DNA from: Chthoniobacteraceae bacterium
GTDB taxonomy: Bacteria > Verrucomicrobiota > Verrucomicrobiia > Chthoniobacterales > Chthoniobacteraceae
DNA length: 64,000 nt
Reading direction: 5' to 3'
NCBI GenBank assembly: GCA_947479475.1
Contig: CANJZW010000006.1
Location: 1 to 64,000, forward strand
Below the pieces are notes generated by a model that did not search any database, was not told the origin of the DNA, and saw nothing but the letters and a program-made list of their open reading frames with translations. The number at the start of each line of letters is the position of its first letter. Positions within the stretch are counted from its first letter, which is position 1. Position numbers and translations under genes: made by a program. Shown here piece after piece: positions 53,118 to 61,486 of this stretch.

Positions 53118-55682
53118 TCACCCCTCCAGCGCCGCCGCCACGGGGCCTGCAATCACGGTCACGCACGGCCTGCCAGCAAAATGCCGGGCCGCCACAGCGC
53201 GAACCTCCTCCAGCGTCACAGACCGTATCTTTTCCCGCTCCGCCAGATAGTTTTCGGCCCCGAGTCCGAAAAGTTCGTCCACCGTGCACCCAGCGGCGAA
53301 AGCCCCGGGGTTCTGGTTGCGAAGTTCCATCGAGCCGAGGGATTTCTCCTTAGCCCTGGAAAGCTCGGCCGCCGTAAGGCCCTCGTTGGCAACCCCTAAA
53401 ATTTCCGCCTGCAGTTCGGCCAAAACGGCCGTCTGCTTGATGGGATCTGTGCCAACGTAAAACACAAAGGTGCCGCAGGCCAGGCCGGAGAACTGGCTGG
53501 ATCCCACGGAATAAGCGAGCCCAAGCTGTTCTCTGATGCGCACAAACATACGCGAGCCCAGGTCGCTGCAGGCCTCGTCCAAGAGGGAAAGAGCGGTTTC
53601 GTCGGCGTCAAACAGATCCACGCCACGGTACCCCACCATCAGGATGGCCTGCTGGCGTTCGATGACTTCGGAGACGCTTTTAGAGGCGCTCAGAGGGGCT
53701 AGCCGGACGGGGTCGCACAAGGCCTCGGCGCCGGCGGGCATTCCCCCAAAGTAACGGGCGGCGAGTTCGGCGGCGCGCGCCTCCTCCACATCGCCAAAAA
53801 TGGATAAAACACCGTTGCTTCCCACCAAATAACGCTCGCGAAAAGCCAATAGCGCCGCCCTGTCCAGCGAACCCACGCTCTCCGGGGTCCCGAGCGGAGG
53901 AAACCCGTCGGGATGCCCCTCCAGCAAATGACGCCGCAGAGCCTGGCCGGCCACGGCAAAAGGGTCTTCCTTTTCGGCTTTGATTCCCGCGAGTTGCACT
54001 TCCTTTTCTCGATTTAACACGTCCTCAGGGAAAACCGCGTTGCTCACCACGTCCGAAAGCAACTCCAAGCCCCGTTCCAAGTCGTCCCGCAGCACGCTCA
54101 CTCCAATGGTGATCGTTCCTTTGCCAGCATCCGCGCTGATGCCACCGCCAAGCGATTCGATTTCTTCGGCGATTTGTTTGGCAGAACGCCCTGCCGTCCC
54201 TTTGATCAGAACGCGGGTGAAGAGCTTGGAGATCCCGTTGTTTTGAGGCGTTTCCTCCAGCCTCCCTCCTTTAAACCCGATCACAACACTCACCATGGGC
54301 AGACGCTTGTCTTCACAAACAAGGGTACGCAACCCGTTTGGAAGCCGGTGCCGGCGGATCGCCCCTCGCAAAGGCGTCTGCCCGCGCGTTACAGCCGCCG
54401 CGGGCGCACCGGCGGGATGCACCGCAACCACGTTTACCCGGTCGGGCAGGAGGTAATCTCGGGCGACGCGTTGCAAGTCCTCGGGCTGCACCTGGGCGAG
54501 CATCTGGGTGTAGAGGCGGGAGAAATCAGCATTCCGGCAGGTCAGCCAGCTGTCGCCGATGTCCGAGGCACGCCCCCGGGCGGTGGCCAGGCCGTTGATG
54601 TAACTGCTGAGCCGCATCCGGCGCACTTTTTCAAGCTCCTGAGGCAGGATGCCCTTTTCGCAGACGGACTCCACCTGCGCCAGCAGGGCGGCGCGAACCG
54701 CATCGGCGCGTTCAGGGTCCAAGACGGCGCTCAGTCCAAAAAGGCCCGCTTCGACCGGTGCGTAACACCAGGCGCCAACGGAATGCACGATCCCGAGTTC
54801 CTCCCGAAGCGAGCGGTAGAGACGCGCGCTTCTGCCGTCGCCAAGAATGGACGCCAGCAGATCCAGAGCCGGAGTGTCTTTGTGCCGGATGTCGGGCGTA
54901 TGCCAGGCCAGACAAAGCCGGGTAAGTTCGGTGGGAAACGCCTCGCTGACTTCACGGGTGGCGAGCTGGCGCGGTTCAGAGGGGATCCAAACCGGCTCCA
55001 GGGCCATGCGAGGCAGGGGTTCCACCCAGCGCAAAAGTTCCGCGTGCACCGTATCGGCGTCCACATCGCCGGCCACCACAAAAAACACGTTATTGGGAAC
55101 GTACCGGCGCTTGTAGTACGCCAAAAGATCCTCCCGCGTGAGCGCGTTAAACACATCTAGGTGTCCGATCACAGGGTAACGGTAGTGGTGAGTCTGGTAG
55201 GCCGTGGCGAAAAGACGTTCAGAGCTGAGCCGGTCGGGATCGTCAAATCCCATGGCGAACTCCCGGCGGATCACCTCCTGCTCCTTCACAAACTCCTCAG
55301 CGGGCAACGTGGAGTGAAAGACCGCGTCAGCCAGAATCTCCAGCACGGCCGGCACGCCCTTGGAGGGGAGGTCCACCCAGTAAACCGTACGGTCAAACGA
55401 TGTGTAGGCGTTGATGTATCCGCCGACGTCCTGGACTTGTTGAGCGATCTGGCTGCAATTGCGGGTGGGAGTCCCCTTAAAAAGCATGTGTTCGAGTAAA
55501 TGCGAGATGCCGGAACCGAGGTGGCGTCCCTCGTGAATCGACCCGGTCTGGACCCACGCCTGAACGCTGGCAACAGGGGCCGAGTGATCCTCGTGCACCA
55601 AAAGCTCCAACCCATTGGGAAGCGTGAAATGGCGGGTATCAAGCCTGGGCAGGGCCGGGGAAGCGGGACGGGATTCAGACAT
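53118..55682 (-). CDS. M16-family peptidase with two domains
   Basis: 854 residues from ATG MSESRPASPA. The first half has the inverted zinc motif HLLEH (H61-E64-H65) after SGIS, with E141 in VIRREF as third ligand. The second half (about 445-854) repeats the fold, but the equivalent site reads NNGISKLFTRVLIKGT with no HxxEH, so it is the non-catalytic partner. Both halves show the R/Y motif of M16B (e.g. RIREQLGLAYSVGSSQFSG). No signal peptide, so cytosolic or unconventionally placed. It lies 95 bp upstream of kdsA on the same strand; a link is not implied. Confidence 0.93.
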   Translation of the reverse strand: MSESRPASPALPRLDTRHFTLPNGLELLVHEDHSAPVASVQAWVQTGSIHEGRHLGSGISHLLEHMLFKGTPTRNCSQIAQQVQDVGGYINAYTSFDRTVYWVDLPSKGVPAVLEILADAVFHSTLPAEEFVKEQEVIRREFAMGFDDPDRLSSERLFATAYQTHHYRYPVIGHLDVFNALTREDLLAYYKRRYVPNNVFFVVAGDVDADTVHAELLRWVEPLPRMALEPVWIPSEPRQLATREVSEAFPTELTRLCLAWHTPDIRHKDTPALDLLASILGDGRSARLYRSLREELGIVHSVGAWCYAPVEAGLFGLSAVLDPERADAVRAALLAQVESVCEKGILPQELEKVRRMRLSSYINGLATARGRASDIGDSWLTCRNADFSRLYTQMLAQVQPEDLQRVARDYLLPDRVNVVAVHPAGAPAAAVTRGQTPLRGAIRRHRLPNGLRTLVCEDKRLPMVSVVIGFKGGRLEETPQNNGISKLFTRVLIKGTAGRSAKQIAEEIESLGGGISADAGKGTITIGVSVLRDDLERGLELLSDVVSNAVFPEDVLNREKEVQLAGIKAEKEDPFAVAGQALRRHLLEGHPDGFPPLGTPESVGSLDRAALLAFRERYLVGSNGVLSIFGDVEEARAAELAARYFGGMPAGAEALCDPVRLAPLSASKSVSEVIERQQAILMVGYRGVDLFDADETALSLLDEACSDLGSRMFVRIREQLGLAYSVGSSQFSGLACGTFVFYVGTDPIKQTAVLAELQAEILGVANEGLTAAELSRAKEKSLGSMELRNQNPGAFAAGCTVDELFGLGAENYLAEREKIRSVTLEEVRAVAARHFAGRPCVTVIAGPVAAALEG

Positions 55683-55736
55683 AGCCCTGTAAGATAACAC
55701 ACACAGTCCACCCCGTGTAGAAGGAATGCGAGGAAG

Positions 55737-55809
55737 TGGAGCCTAGGGGATTCGAACCCCTGACCTCCTCAATGCCATTGAGGCGCTCTACCAACTGAGC
55801 TAAGACCCC
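55737..55809 (-). tRNA. tRNA-Ala (anticodon GGC)
   Basis: 73 nt cloverleaf on the minus strand: acceptor GGGGTCT/AGGCTCC with two G-T pairs, D arm TAGCTCAGTTGGTAGAGC, anticodon stem CCTCA/TGAGG around ATGGCAT giving anticodon GGC, and T arm AGGGGTTCGAATCCCCT. The discriminator is A; CCA is not encoded. It lies just upstream of the M16 peptidase gene, in the same orientation. Confidence 0.97.
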
Positions 55810-56164
55810 GTAGTCCTTTAGGGGAGATATCATTTACCTGAGGATGGCCACGTGTGGCAATGCCTTTTTTCCAAAATCACAAGGGGAATCTTAAGCCGAG
55901 TTTTTTCAAAAACGCGCTCGCTTTCCGTTTTTTTCATTTTTTCCAAGCTGATCTACGCTTAGATCACTCCTTTCCATGAGGCAGCATCGGGTTTCGACGA
56001 GTGTAAACGGCGGCCGAAAAGTGCAGCGGATGCCGGAAGAGACTTGGCCCCCTCAGGCTTTCGCTTGTTATTAACCCGAAGGCGTAAATTTTTTCTGGGA
56101 AACGCCCGTCTCAGGTCAAAGTTTCCCTGTAATCCAACCCGTTCCTACAGGTCGCATCAAAGCC
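55810..56164. other. Intergenic region upstream of the tRNA
   Basis: No gene seen. Contains GCCAC-GT-GTGGC followed by T6 near 55848-55872, T-rich tracts at 55905-55942, and a dyad TGATCT-ACGCTT-AGATCA at 55949-55966. This should hold the tRNA promoter. Confidence 0.5.
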
Positions 56165-56923
56165 CTACGGCAGCATCTTAATCTTCAGATTTTTAAACTG
56201 AATTGTCATGGTGTGCCCGCCGTGCATCTGGATCCCGATGACCCCGTTTTTGCACGCCTTAGGGCTCTCGTCCACCATGTCGGTGGTCACCTGCCCGTTG
56301 ATGCTGTATGTGATACGGTTTCCTTTAGCCACAACGACACACTCGTTCCATTCGCCAAGCGGGCTAATCTTCGCTTTGATTTCAGCCTCCGTTTGTGCCA
56401 AGGGAGTGGAGCTCCGCTTGTTATCGGCATCCCAAACCGTCTTCTCACCCCTCTTACTCATGATGCCGCGGCCGCCGGCCACCCCGCCCTCATCGTAAAT
56501 GATGCCCGTGTGGCTGTTCTCTGCGTCAATGTCCGCCTGATAGCCACCCACATGCAGCATCTCGGGGCGGTCAACCTTGCCGCGAAACTGCATCCCAGAG
56601 TTGCCGCCAGGTGTGAGCATCCTCCAACTGTAGCGAAGTTCAAAATCCGCAAACTTCTCCGGATAGTCCATGGAGGAAAGGAGAATCAGGTCGGACTGTT
56701 TTGAGGTTTCCTTGGTTTCCAGACACTGGATTGCGCCGTCCACCACAGACCAGTAACCTTCCAACCCCTTCCACCCCGTAAGTTCTTTGCCGTTAAAGAG
56801 CGAGATCCATCCGTCTGCGGCCGCAGAAGGCACTTCTGTTTTCGTTGCCTCCTGTGAAAAAAGTGCTGGCGTGACGGTGAAAAGAGAGGATGTCAGAAGG
56901 CTCAGAAACAGAGTTTTTTTCAT
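56165..56923 (-). CDS. DUF1080 (3-keto-disaccharide hydrolase-like) secreted protein
   Basis: 252 residues with signal peptide (FLSLLTSSLFTVTPALFSQ). The concanavalin-like DUF1080 fold is seen as WISLFNGKELTGWKG, YWSVVDGAIQC, DFELRYSWRMLTPGGNSGMQ, HVGGYQADIDAENSHTGIIY and EWNECVVVAKGNRITYSING, with a late GVIGIQMHGGHTMTIQFKNL. Members cleave 3-keto-glucosides in some bacteria, and the family is greatly expanded in planctomycetes and Verrucomicrobia. Single-gene unit with ATG start. Substrate unknown. Confidence 0.93.
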   Translation of the reverse strand: MKKTLFLSLLTSSLFTVTPALFSQEATKTEVPSAAADGWISLFNGKELTGWKGLEGYWSVVDGAIQCLETKETSKQSDLILLSSMDYPEKFADFELRYSWRMLTPGGNSGMQFRGKVDRPEMLHVGGYQADIDAENSHTGIIYDEGGVAGGRGIMSKRGEKTVWDADNKRSSTPLAQTEAEIKAKISPLGEWNECVVVAKGNRITYSINGQVTTDMVDESPKACKNGVIGIQMHGGHTMTIQFKNLKIKMLP

Positions 56924-57007
56924 GGGGGGAACTTAAGGGCTGAATTGGAACATAAATTTAACGGAAAGAGGCAAAGAGTCAAAAAACGTTTTGGGGTAAG
57001 TCCAAAC

Positions 57008-57760
57008 TTAAGACGCGAGTTTTCGCTGAAGCTCCACGATGCGTCCTATGGCGGCCACTTGGGCCTGAATCCGGAGTTCCAGGGCCATTTCGCTGGGCGT
57101 TTCAAAAGTCACACCCCTTCTGCATCCGATTTGATGAAGCCAGACCGCTTCAGGATGCCCGATTTCCTCGAACCTCTTAAGAGATAACCGGGGCCGCAAA
57201 ATACCCTGCCGAGCACTTCGCCCGTCGATTTTTGGGCGGGGATCCCTGGGGATCAACGCCTCGGCAGCCTGAAGAATCAACTCTCCGAAGGGCGGAGTCC
57301 GGGAGTGTTCATAGAGGTAAATCCCAAGAGCATCGTAGTCCTCATGCAGCAACATTGCCGCACTAAAGCGGTGGGGGCGGACCTCCCTGCGCACGGCTGC
57401 TGTCGTCGGGTGGATATCCCCCTGAAACATCCGGTTCACATCGTTGCCGGAGGCGTCTGAGCGTTGGTTCCGTGCAAGGCCCCAGGGGTTTAAACAGGGA
57501 AACAGCAGTAATGGAAGCCCCCTCAAAGACGCCTGATGGTTCTGCGCCCACGCAAGCAGACCTTCCGTGGAAGCGGGTTCGTCCCCATGGATTCCCGCGG
57601 AAAGATAAAGGCCCGGGGCAGTGCTGAGAGCCGGGGTTTTGAGGCAATAAACGGGGTACCCGTCGACTTGAGCGATCGCAAGTAAACGCAATCCCGAGGC
57701 GCGTGCGAGGGCGCGCCATCGCGCAATCAGGCGGGGATAGTCGTGGCAACTGCTGCGCAT
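57008..57760 (-). CDS. M14-type zinc carboxypeptidase/deacylase
   Basis: 250 residues from ATG MRSSCHDYPRLIARW; the frame is open to 57877 but the added 39 residues are unconserved. Zinc motif HGDEPAS (H and E of HxxE) near residue 55, then RNQRSDASGNDVNRMF with the substrate-binding NxxNR-like arginine, and LLHEDYD carrying the third zinc ligand. This is the succinylglutamate-desuccinylase/aspartoacylase-like M14 branch. A C-terminal FETPSEMALELRI holds the probable catalytic glutamate. Cytosolic. Substrate could be a murein peptide or an N-acyl amino acid. Confidence 0.82.
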   Translation of the reverse strand: MRSSCHDYPRLIARWRALARASGLRLLAIAQVDGYPVYCLKTPALSTAPGLYLSAGIHGDEPASTEGLLAWAQNHQASLRGLPLLLFPCLNPWGLARNQRSDASGNDVNRMFQGDIHPTTAAVRREVRPHRFSAAMLLHEDYDALGIYLYEHSRTPPFGELILQAAEALIPRDPRPKIDGRSARQGILRPRLSLKRFEEIGHPEAVWLHQIGCRRGVTFETPSEMALELRIQAQVAAIGRIVELQRKLAS

Positions 57761-57994
57761 GGCGTTTTTGTAAGGGACCTCCCGGCCATCTACGCACCCC
57801 GACGGGCTTGAAATGTCAGGGGAAAACGAAGCGGCTGGCGGGCGGAAAAGGGTCTCGCCCCAAGGGTAAAGTGGCAACGCGAAAATGAGGATGGAGAAAA
57901 AGCTCCATCCAACCCAAGCTTTGGACGGGCGGCCGACGCGAGGATAACCTTCGCGAGTGTGCCGGCTTTGAAAATACTAGAAAACAGTTCCACC

Positions 57995-58435
57995 ATGAGC
58001 AAATACGTTCCAATGATCAGTTCCGGTCTCGCCGGCCCCCTCGGCGTCCTGCACCTGCCGCGCCTCTGGCAGAAGGCCTCCCTCGAAGCCCAGGGCAAAC
58101 TCCACCACGATTACCCGGGCATTGGAAAAGGGTATGACTCGATGGTTCTCGCCGCCCTGCATCTGGACGAAGCGGCCGTACACGCGTTTATCAAAACCAA
58201 GCCGAGTTATCCCCAGTTCGAGGCCTGGATCAAACAGCAGCCCGGCGTAAAACTCGACAAGGCCACGGTCTACAAAAATAACGCCGCCATCCTAGGATAC
58301 ATCCACTCCGATGAAACCCGGCGCGCCATTCTTGAGGCCAACGGCATACCCGACGACGGCTCGGTAAGCCCCGGAGCCGTTGACCTAAACAACATCGACG
58401 ATTGGGGGACGTTCCACAAGGAAGTGCTCTGCTAA
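57995..58435 (+). CDS. DUF5069-family protein
   Basis: 146 residues from ATG MSKYVPMISSGLAGPLG. Pattern LGVLHLPRLWQKASLEAQGK, DYPGIGKGYDSMVL, IKTKPSYPQFEAWIKQQPGV and IDDWGTFHKEVL matches DUF5069, a family found mainly in PVC bacteria. Function unknown. The frame extends 12 codons upstream, but the ATG chosen gives the family N-terminus. Followed by a hairpin. Confidence 0.8.
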   Translation: MSKYVPMISSGLAGPLGVLHLPRLWQKASLEAQGKLHHDYPGIGKGYDSMVLAALHLDEAAVHAFIKTKPSYPQFEAWIKQQPGVKLDKATVYKNNAAILGYIHSDETRRAILEANGIPDDGSVSPGAVDLNNIDDWGTFHKEVLC

Positions 58436-58447
58436 ACCCGGCCAAAA

Positions 58448-58475
58448 AGCGCAGTCTTTCTCAAAGGACTGCGCT
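58448..58475 (+). terminator. 9-bp hairpin after the DUF5069 gene
   Basis: AGCGCAGTC (58448-58456) pairs perfectly with GACTGCGCT (58467-58475). There is no T-run directly after the stem, only GGGTTT further on, so it may be a weak terminator. Confidence 0.45.
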
Positions 58476-58605
58476 CCGGTTGGGTTTGAGGCGCCCCGCC
58501 CTCGACTCAGCGAGAGAAGCAGTCGCCCCCTCGCTTGCCCCTCCCGCGCTCTGGGATATGCCGGGCTGTTTGCCTCCAGCCCATCTTGTGAGCGTTTCCC
58601 CCTAC

Positions 58606-59751
58606 TCAGCCCTGCTCGTGGCGCACGTCCTCTTGTTTTGAAGCCCGAACCTCGAACTCTCTCCTGACGTATTCAAGCAGCGTTTCAATCCGCCCGTCCC
58701 CGTGGTGACACTCGAGCGCGAAACGGTGTCTTTGGACGATTTGGTCCGCCCCCCCGGAATCAAATCTCTCAACTGCCCGCTGAACGAGGGTGGCAGGTTG
58801 CACCACATCCATCGGACTGAAAAAGAAAATGAAATCCTCAGGGATGTCTCTTATCCCAGGGAGGTACTTCATGGAGGCAGGGATGATTGGAATCCCCCCC
58901 GTAATGAGCGCATCGAAAATACGGATCGGCACGTCATTAAGGACCGGCATAATCCAGTGCACTTTGTGCGCGCACCACTCGCGCAAGCGGTCTTCCGGGT
59001 CTCGCCCGTGAAAGGCCTGATTACTGAATCCCACGGAAGGGTAGTGGCCGGAAAGGGTCGAAATCACGCGATTGCGAAACGAAAACATTTCGTAGGGCAC
59101 GTGTTTGCCCAGCGGAAGGTTGGAGCGTTCCGCACGCACCAGTTGCTCGATTCGGTTCGTGAGGAAAGAACGCGACCACTGAATGTTGGCGCAATACACA
59201 GGGCCTGCGGTGAGCCAGTTGTACCGTGAAAGCAGGTAAAGATTTTCGTGGTGGGCAGGGAAATAAAGATCGGAATGAGCCGCTGAAAAACAACTATTTT
59301 CAAGCCAATGGTGGTTATCCCAATCCCAAGCACAAAAAATAGTTTTATCGCAGCGCGCAAAAAAGTCTGCATACCCGCCGGACTGCCGCGAACGTGCGAT
59401 ATCATTATTATTAAGAATCACGACAGCTCCTTCAAGGATCTCCCTATTTTGAGCCCTCAAAGTTTCGCTTGGTTCGTTAAAGAAACTTGGCGCCAAACTT
59501 AAGATCTCCCAATCCCGAGAGCTGGCATCGAAACGATTAATATCCTCGCCAATAAAAACACGGGAAACCTGCCTTTTTTTAAAAAACACCTTCAGTGCCT
59601 CAACCCGGATCTGCTTCTGAACCGCCAGCGGGAAAAAACCAGGGTCTTGGCAAAAATCCATCACATTTGCACTGATTCCACCGGGACTCAATCCGCCTGC
59701 AGGCAATGCGGCGGTCAGAGTCTGATAATGGCTGGAGATGGTGGCACTCAT
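58606..59751 (-). CDS. Glycosyltransferase-like protein (exostosin/CgeB-like C-terminus)
   Basis: 381 residues from ATG MSATISSHYQTLTAAL; earlier in-frame starts up to 59955 cannot be excluded. The C-terminal half (HGRDPEDRLREWCAHKVHW, then PIRIFDALITGGIPIIPASM, FFFSPMDVV) resembles the donor-binding half of exostosin or GT1-like transferases, in which a family-wide GGxPxxP loop sits after the acceptor helix. The N-terminal half is not recognised. Base composition is visibly AT-richer than its neighbours (e.g. 59270-59420), hinting at transfer. Divergent from the sulfatase gene. Confidence 0.55.
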   Translation of the reverse strand: MSATISSHYQTLTAALPAGGLSPGGISANVMDFCQDPGFFPLAVQKQIRVEALKVFFKKRQVSRVFIGEDINRFDASSRDWEILSLAPSFFNEPSETLRAQNREILEGAVVILNNNDIARSRQSGGYADFFARCDKTIFCAWDWDNHHWLENSCFSAAHSDLYFPAHHENLYLLSRYNWLTAGPVYCANIQWSRSFLTNRIEQLVRAERSNLPLGKHVPYEMFSFRNRVISTLSGHYPSVGFSNQAFHGRDPEDRLREWCAHKVHWIMPVLNDVPIRIFDALITGGIPIIPASMKYLPGIRDIPEDFIFFFSPMDVVQPATLVQRAVERFDSGGADQIVQRHRFALECHHGDGRIETLLEYVRREFEVRASKQEDVRHEQG

Positions 59752-60006
59752 GGGATAGCGCTTTGAAAAATGGCGGTTTTGCACCGCAAAGGAAAGGGAA
59801 GACTCGCTACCCGCCAACCTCCAAAGGCAAAAGAGCAGTTTTCCCATATTCTGAAAACTCTCGACGATAGTGCGGCCGAGGCGAAACGTTCCAATCCAAG
59901 GCCGGCAATGCATTTTCCCCCTACCCGTACCCCTGACCCGTCCCTCTAAACGCATGAGGGATCTTTGAAACCTTTTGCCTCCCTCGGTGTTTTAAAAATA
60001 TCCTCC

Positions 60007-61452
60007 ATGCGCACTCCCCTTTTCTTTTGTTCCATCCTCCTTCTCGCCGTATGCACCGCAGCCAGTGGATCGGCGGCGGATTCCTCCCCCAGAAAAAACG
60101 TCCTGCTCCTTGTCTCCGATGACTGTCGCGCCGGCATGGGTTCCTATGGCGGCGCCGGGATCACCCCCAATCTTGATAAACTCGCCAGCACGGGGCGCCG
60201 CTTCGAACGCGCCTATTGCCAATACGCCCTTTGCAACCCGAGTCGCACTTCCTTTTTGACCGGCTTGCGCCCCGATGTCACCGGGGTCACGGACAACGCC
60301 AAAGAGTTCCGCCGCGTGATTCCCGACATGGTCACCCTGCCCCAGATGTTCCGCAATGGCGGCTATTCCGTCGCCCGGATCGGCAAGCTCTACCACTACG
60401 GGGTGCCCAAGGAAATTGGCACAAACGGGCTGGATGACCCCGCTTCGTGGGAAAAGGTTTGGAACCCTCGGGGGCGGGATTGCGATGACGAAGACAAAAT
60501 CTTCAGCATCCTGGCTTCGCCCAACTCGAAAACAACCGTTCAAAAAGGCGCGGGCAATTACGGCGGCACTCTGAGTTGGCTGGCTGCCGAGGGTAGCGAC
60601 GAAGAGCAGACCGATGGTAAAATCGCGGCCCAGGCGAAAGAGTTTCTGCAACAAAAACACGACAAACCTTTCTTTCTCGCCGTGGGTTTCTTTCGTCCGC
60701 ACACCCCCTACGTCTCCCCGAAATCCTACTTCGAACACTATCCGAAGGACAAAATTGAACTGGCCCAGGAACCGGTCGGAAACCGGGAAAGTAAACCCAA
60801 GGCCGCCCTCTCCAACACGCCCAAGGCCCACTACGGCATGGACGAAGACATGCAACGGACCGCCAAACAAGCCTATCTCGCCTCCATGACGTTCATGGAC
60901 GCCCAGTTTGGGCTGGTCTTGGCGGAACTCGAAAAACAGGGCCTGGATAAAAACACCATCGTCGTTTTCATCAGCGACCACGGATACAACCTCGGCGAAC
61001 ACGGCCTCTGGCAAAAACGCTCCCTGTACGAGGACTCCGCGCGCGTGCCCCTCATCATTCGAGACCCCGGCATGAAAGCTCCCGGGCAGCCCACCGGGCG
61101 CACCGCCGAACTCATCGACCTCTACCCCACCCTCGCCGACCTTTGCGGACTCAAACCCGACCGTCGCATTCAAGGTACCAGCCTGCGCCCCGTCCTTGAA
61201 CAACCCGACCGCGAGTGGAACCGTGCGGCTTTTACTCAGGTGGTTTTTGGCAACAAAAAGGACTCCGCTGCCACCGGGCGCTCAGTCCGCACCGAGCGTT
61301 ACCGGTACACAGAGTGGAACGAGGGAACACTTGGGGTTGAACTGTACGACCACTTGAACGACCCCAAGGAATTCCTCAATCTAGCACAGGACGCCGCCCA
61401 TGCGACGGTCCTTCAGGAATTACAAACACTGCTGCATAAGGGCCACAATTAA
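60007..61452 (+). CDS. Secreted sulfatase (iduronate-2-sulfatase-like, S1 family)
   Basis: 481 residues from ATG MRTPLFFCSILLLAVCTAAS; signal peptide present. The sulfatase consensus CxPSR is C76-NPSR-80 followed by TSFLTG; C76 is the formylglycine site, requiring a maturase not in the window. Metal residues DD (38-39) and ISDHGYNLGEHG in the second half are intact. It resembles choline- and iduronate-2-sulfatases of PVC bacteria that act on sulfated glycans. An upstream in-frame start at 59965 is possible but less likely. Confidence 0.95.
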   Translation: MRTPLFFCSILLLAVCTAASGSAADSSPRKNVLLLVSDDCRAGMGSYGGAGITPNLDKLASTGRRFERAYCQYALCNPSRTSFLTGLRPDVTGVTDNAKEFRRVIPDMVTLPQMFRNGGYSVARIGKLYHYGVPKEIGTNGLDDPASWEKVWNPRGRDCDDEDKIFSILASPNSKTTVQKGAGNYGGTLSWLAAEGSDEEQTDGKIAAQAKEFLQQKHDKPFFLAVGFFRPHTPYVSPKSYFEHYPKDKIELAQEPVGNRESKPKAALSNTPKAHYGMDEDMQRTAKQAYLASMTFMDAQFGLVLAELEKQGLDKNTIVVFISDHGYNLGEHGLWQKRSLYEDSARVPLIIRDPGMKAPGQPTGRTAELIDLYPTLADLCGLKPDRRIQGTSLRPVLEQPDREWNRAAFTQVVFGNKKDSAATGRSVRTERYRYTEWNEGTLGVELYDHLNDPKEFLNLAQDAAHATVLQELQTLLHKGHN

Positions 61453-61486
61453 GGGCCACAATTAAGGGGCCGCCCACAACCGCTCC

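Noticed and set aside
55848-55872. Terminator GCCACGTGTGGC with T6
   Set aside because: On the plus strand no gene precedes it, and on the minus strand the T-run is on the wrong side for the tRNA.
59992-61203. 403-codon minus-strand open frame opposite the sulfatase
   Set aside because: Phe/Gly/Val-rich mirror translation; the sulfatase on the plus strand has an intact CNPSR site.
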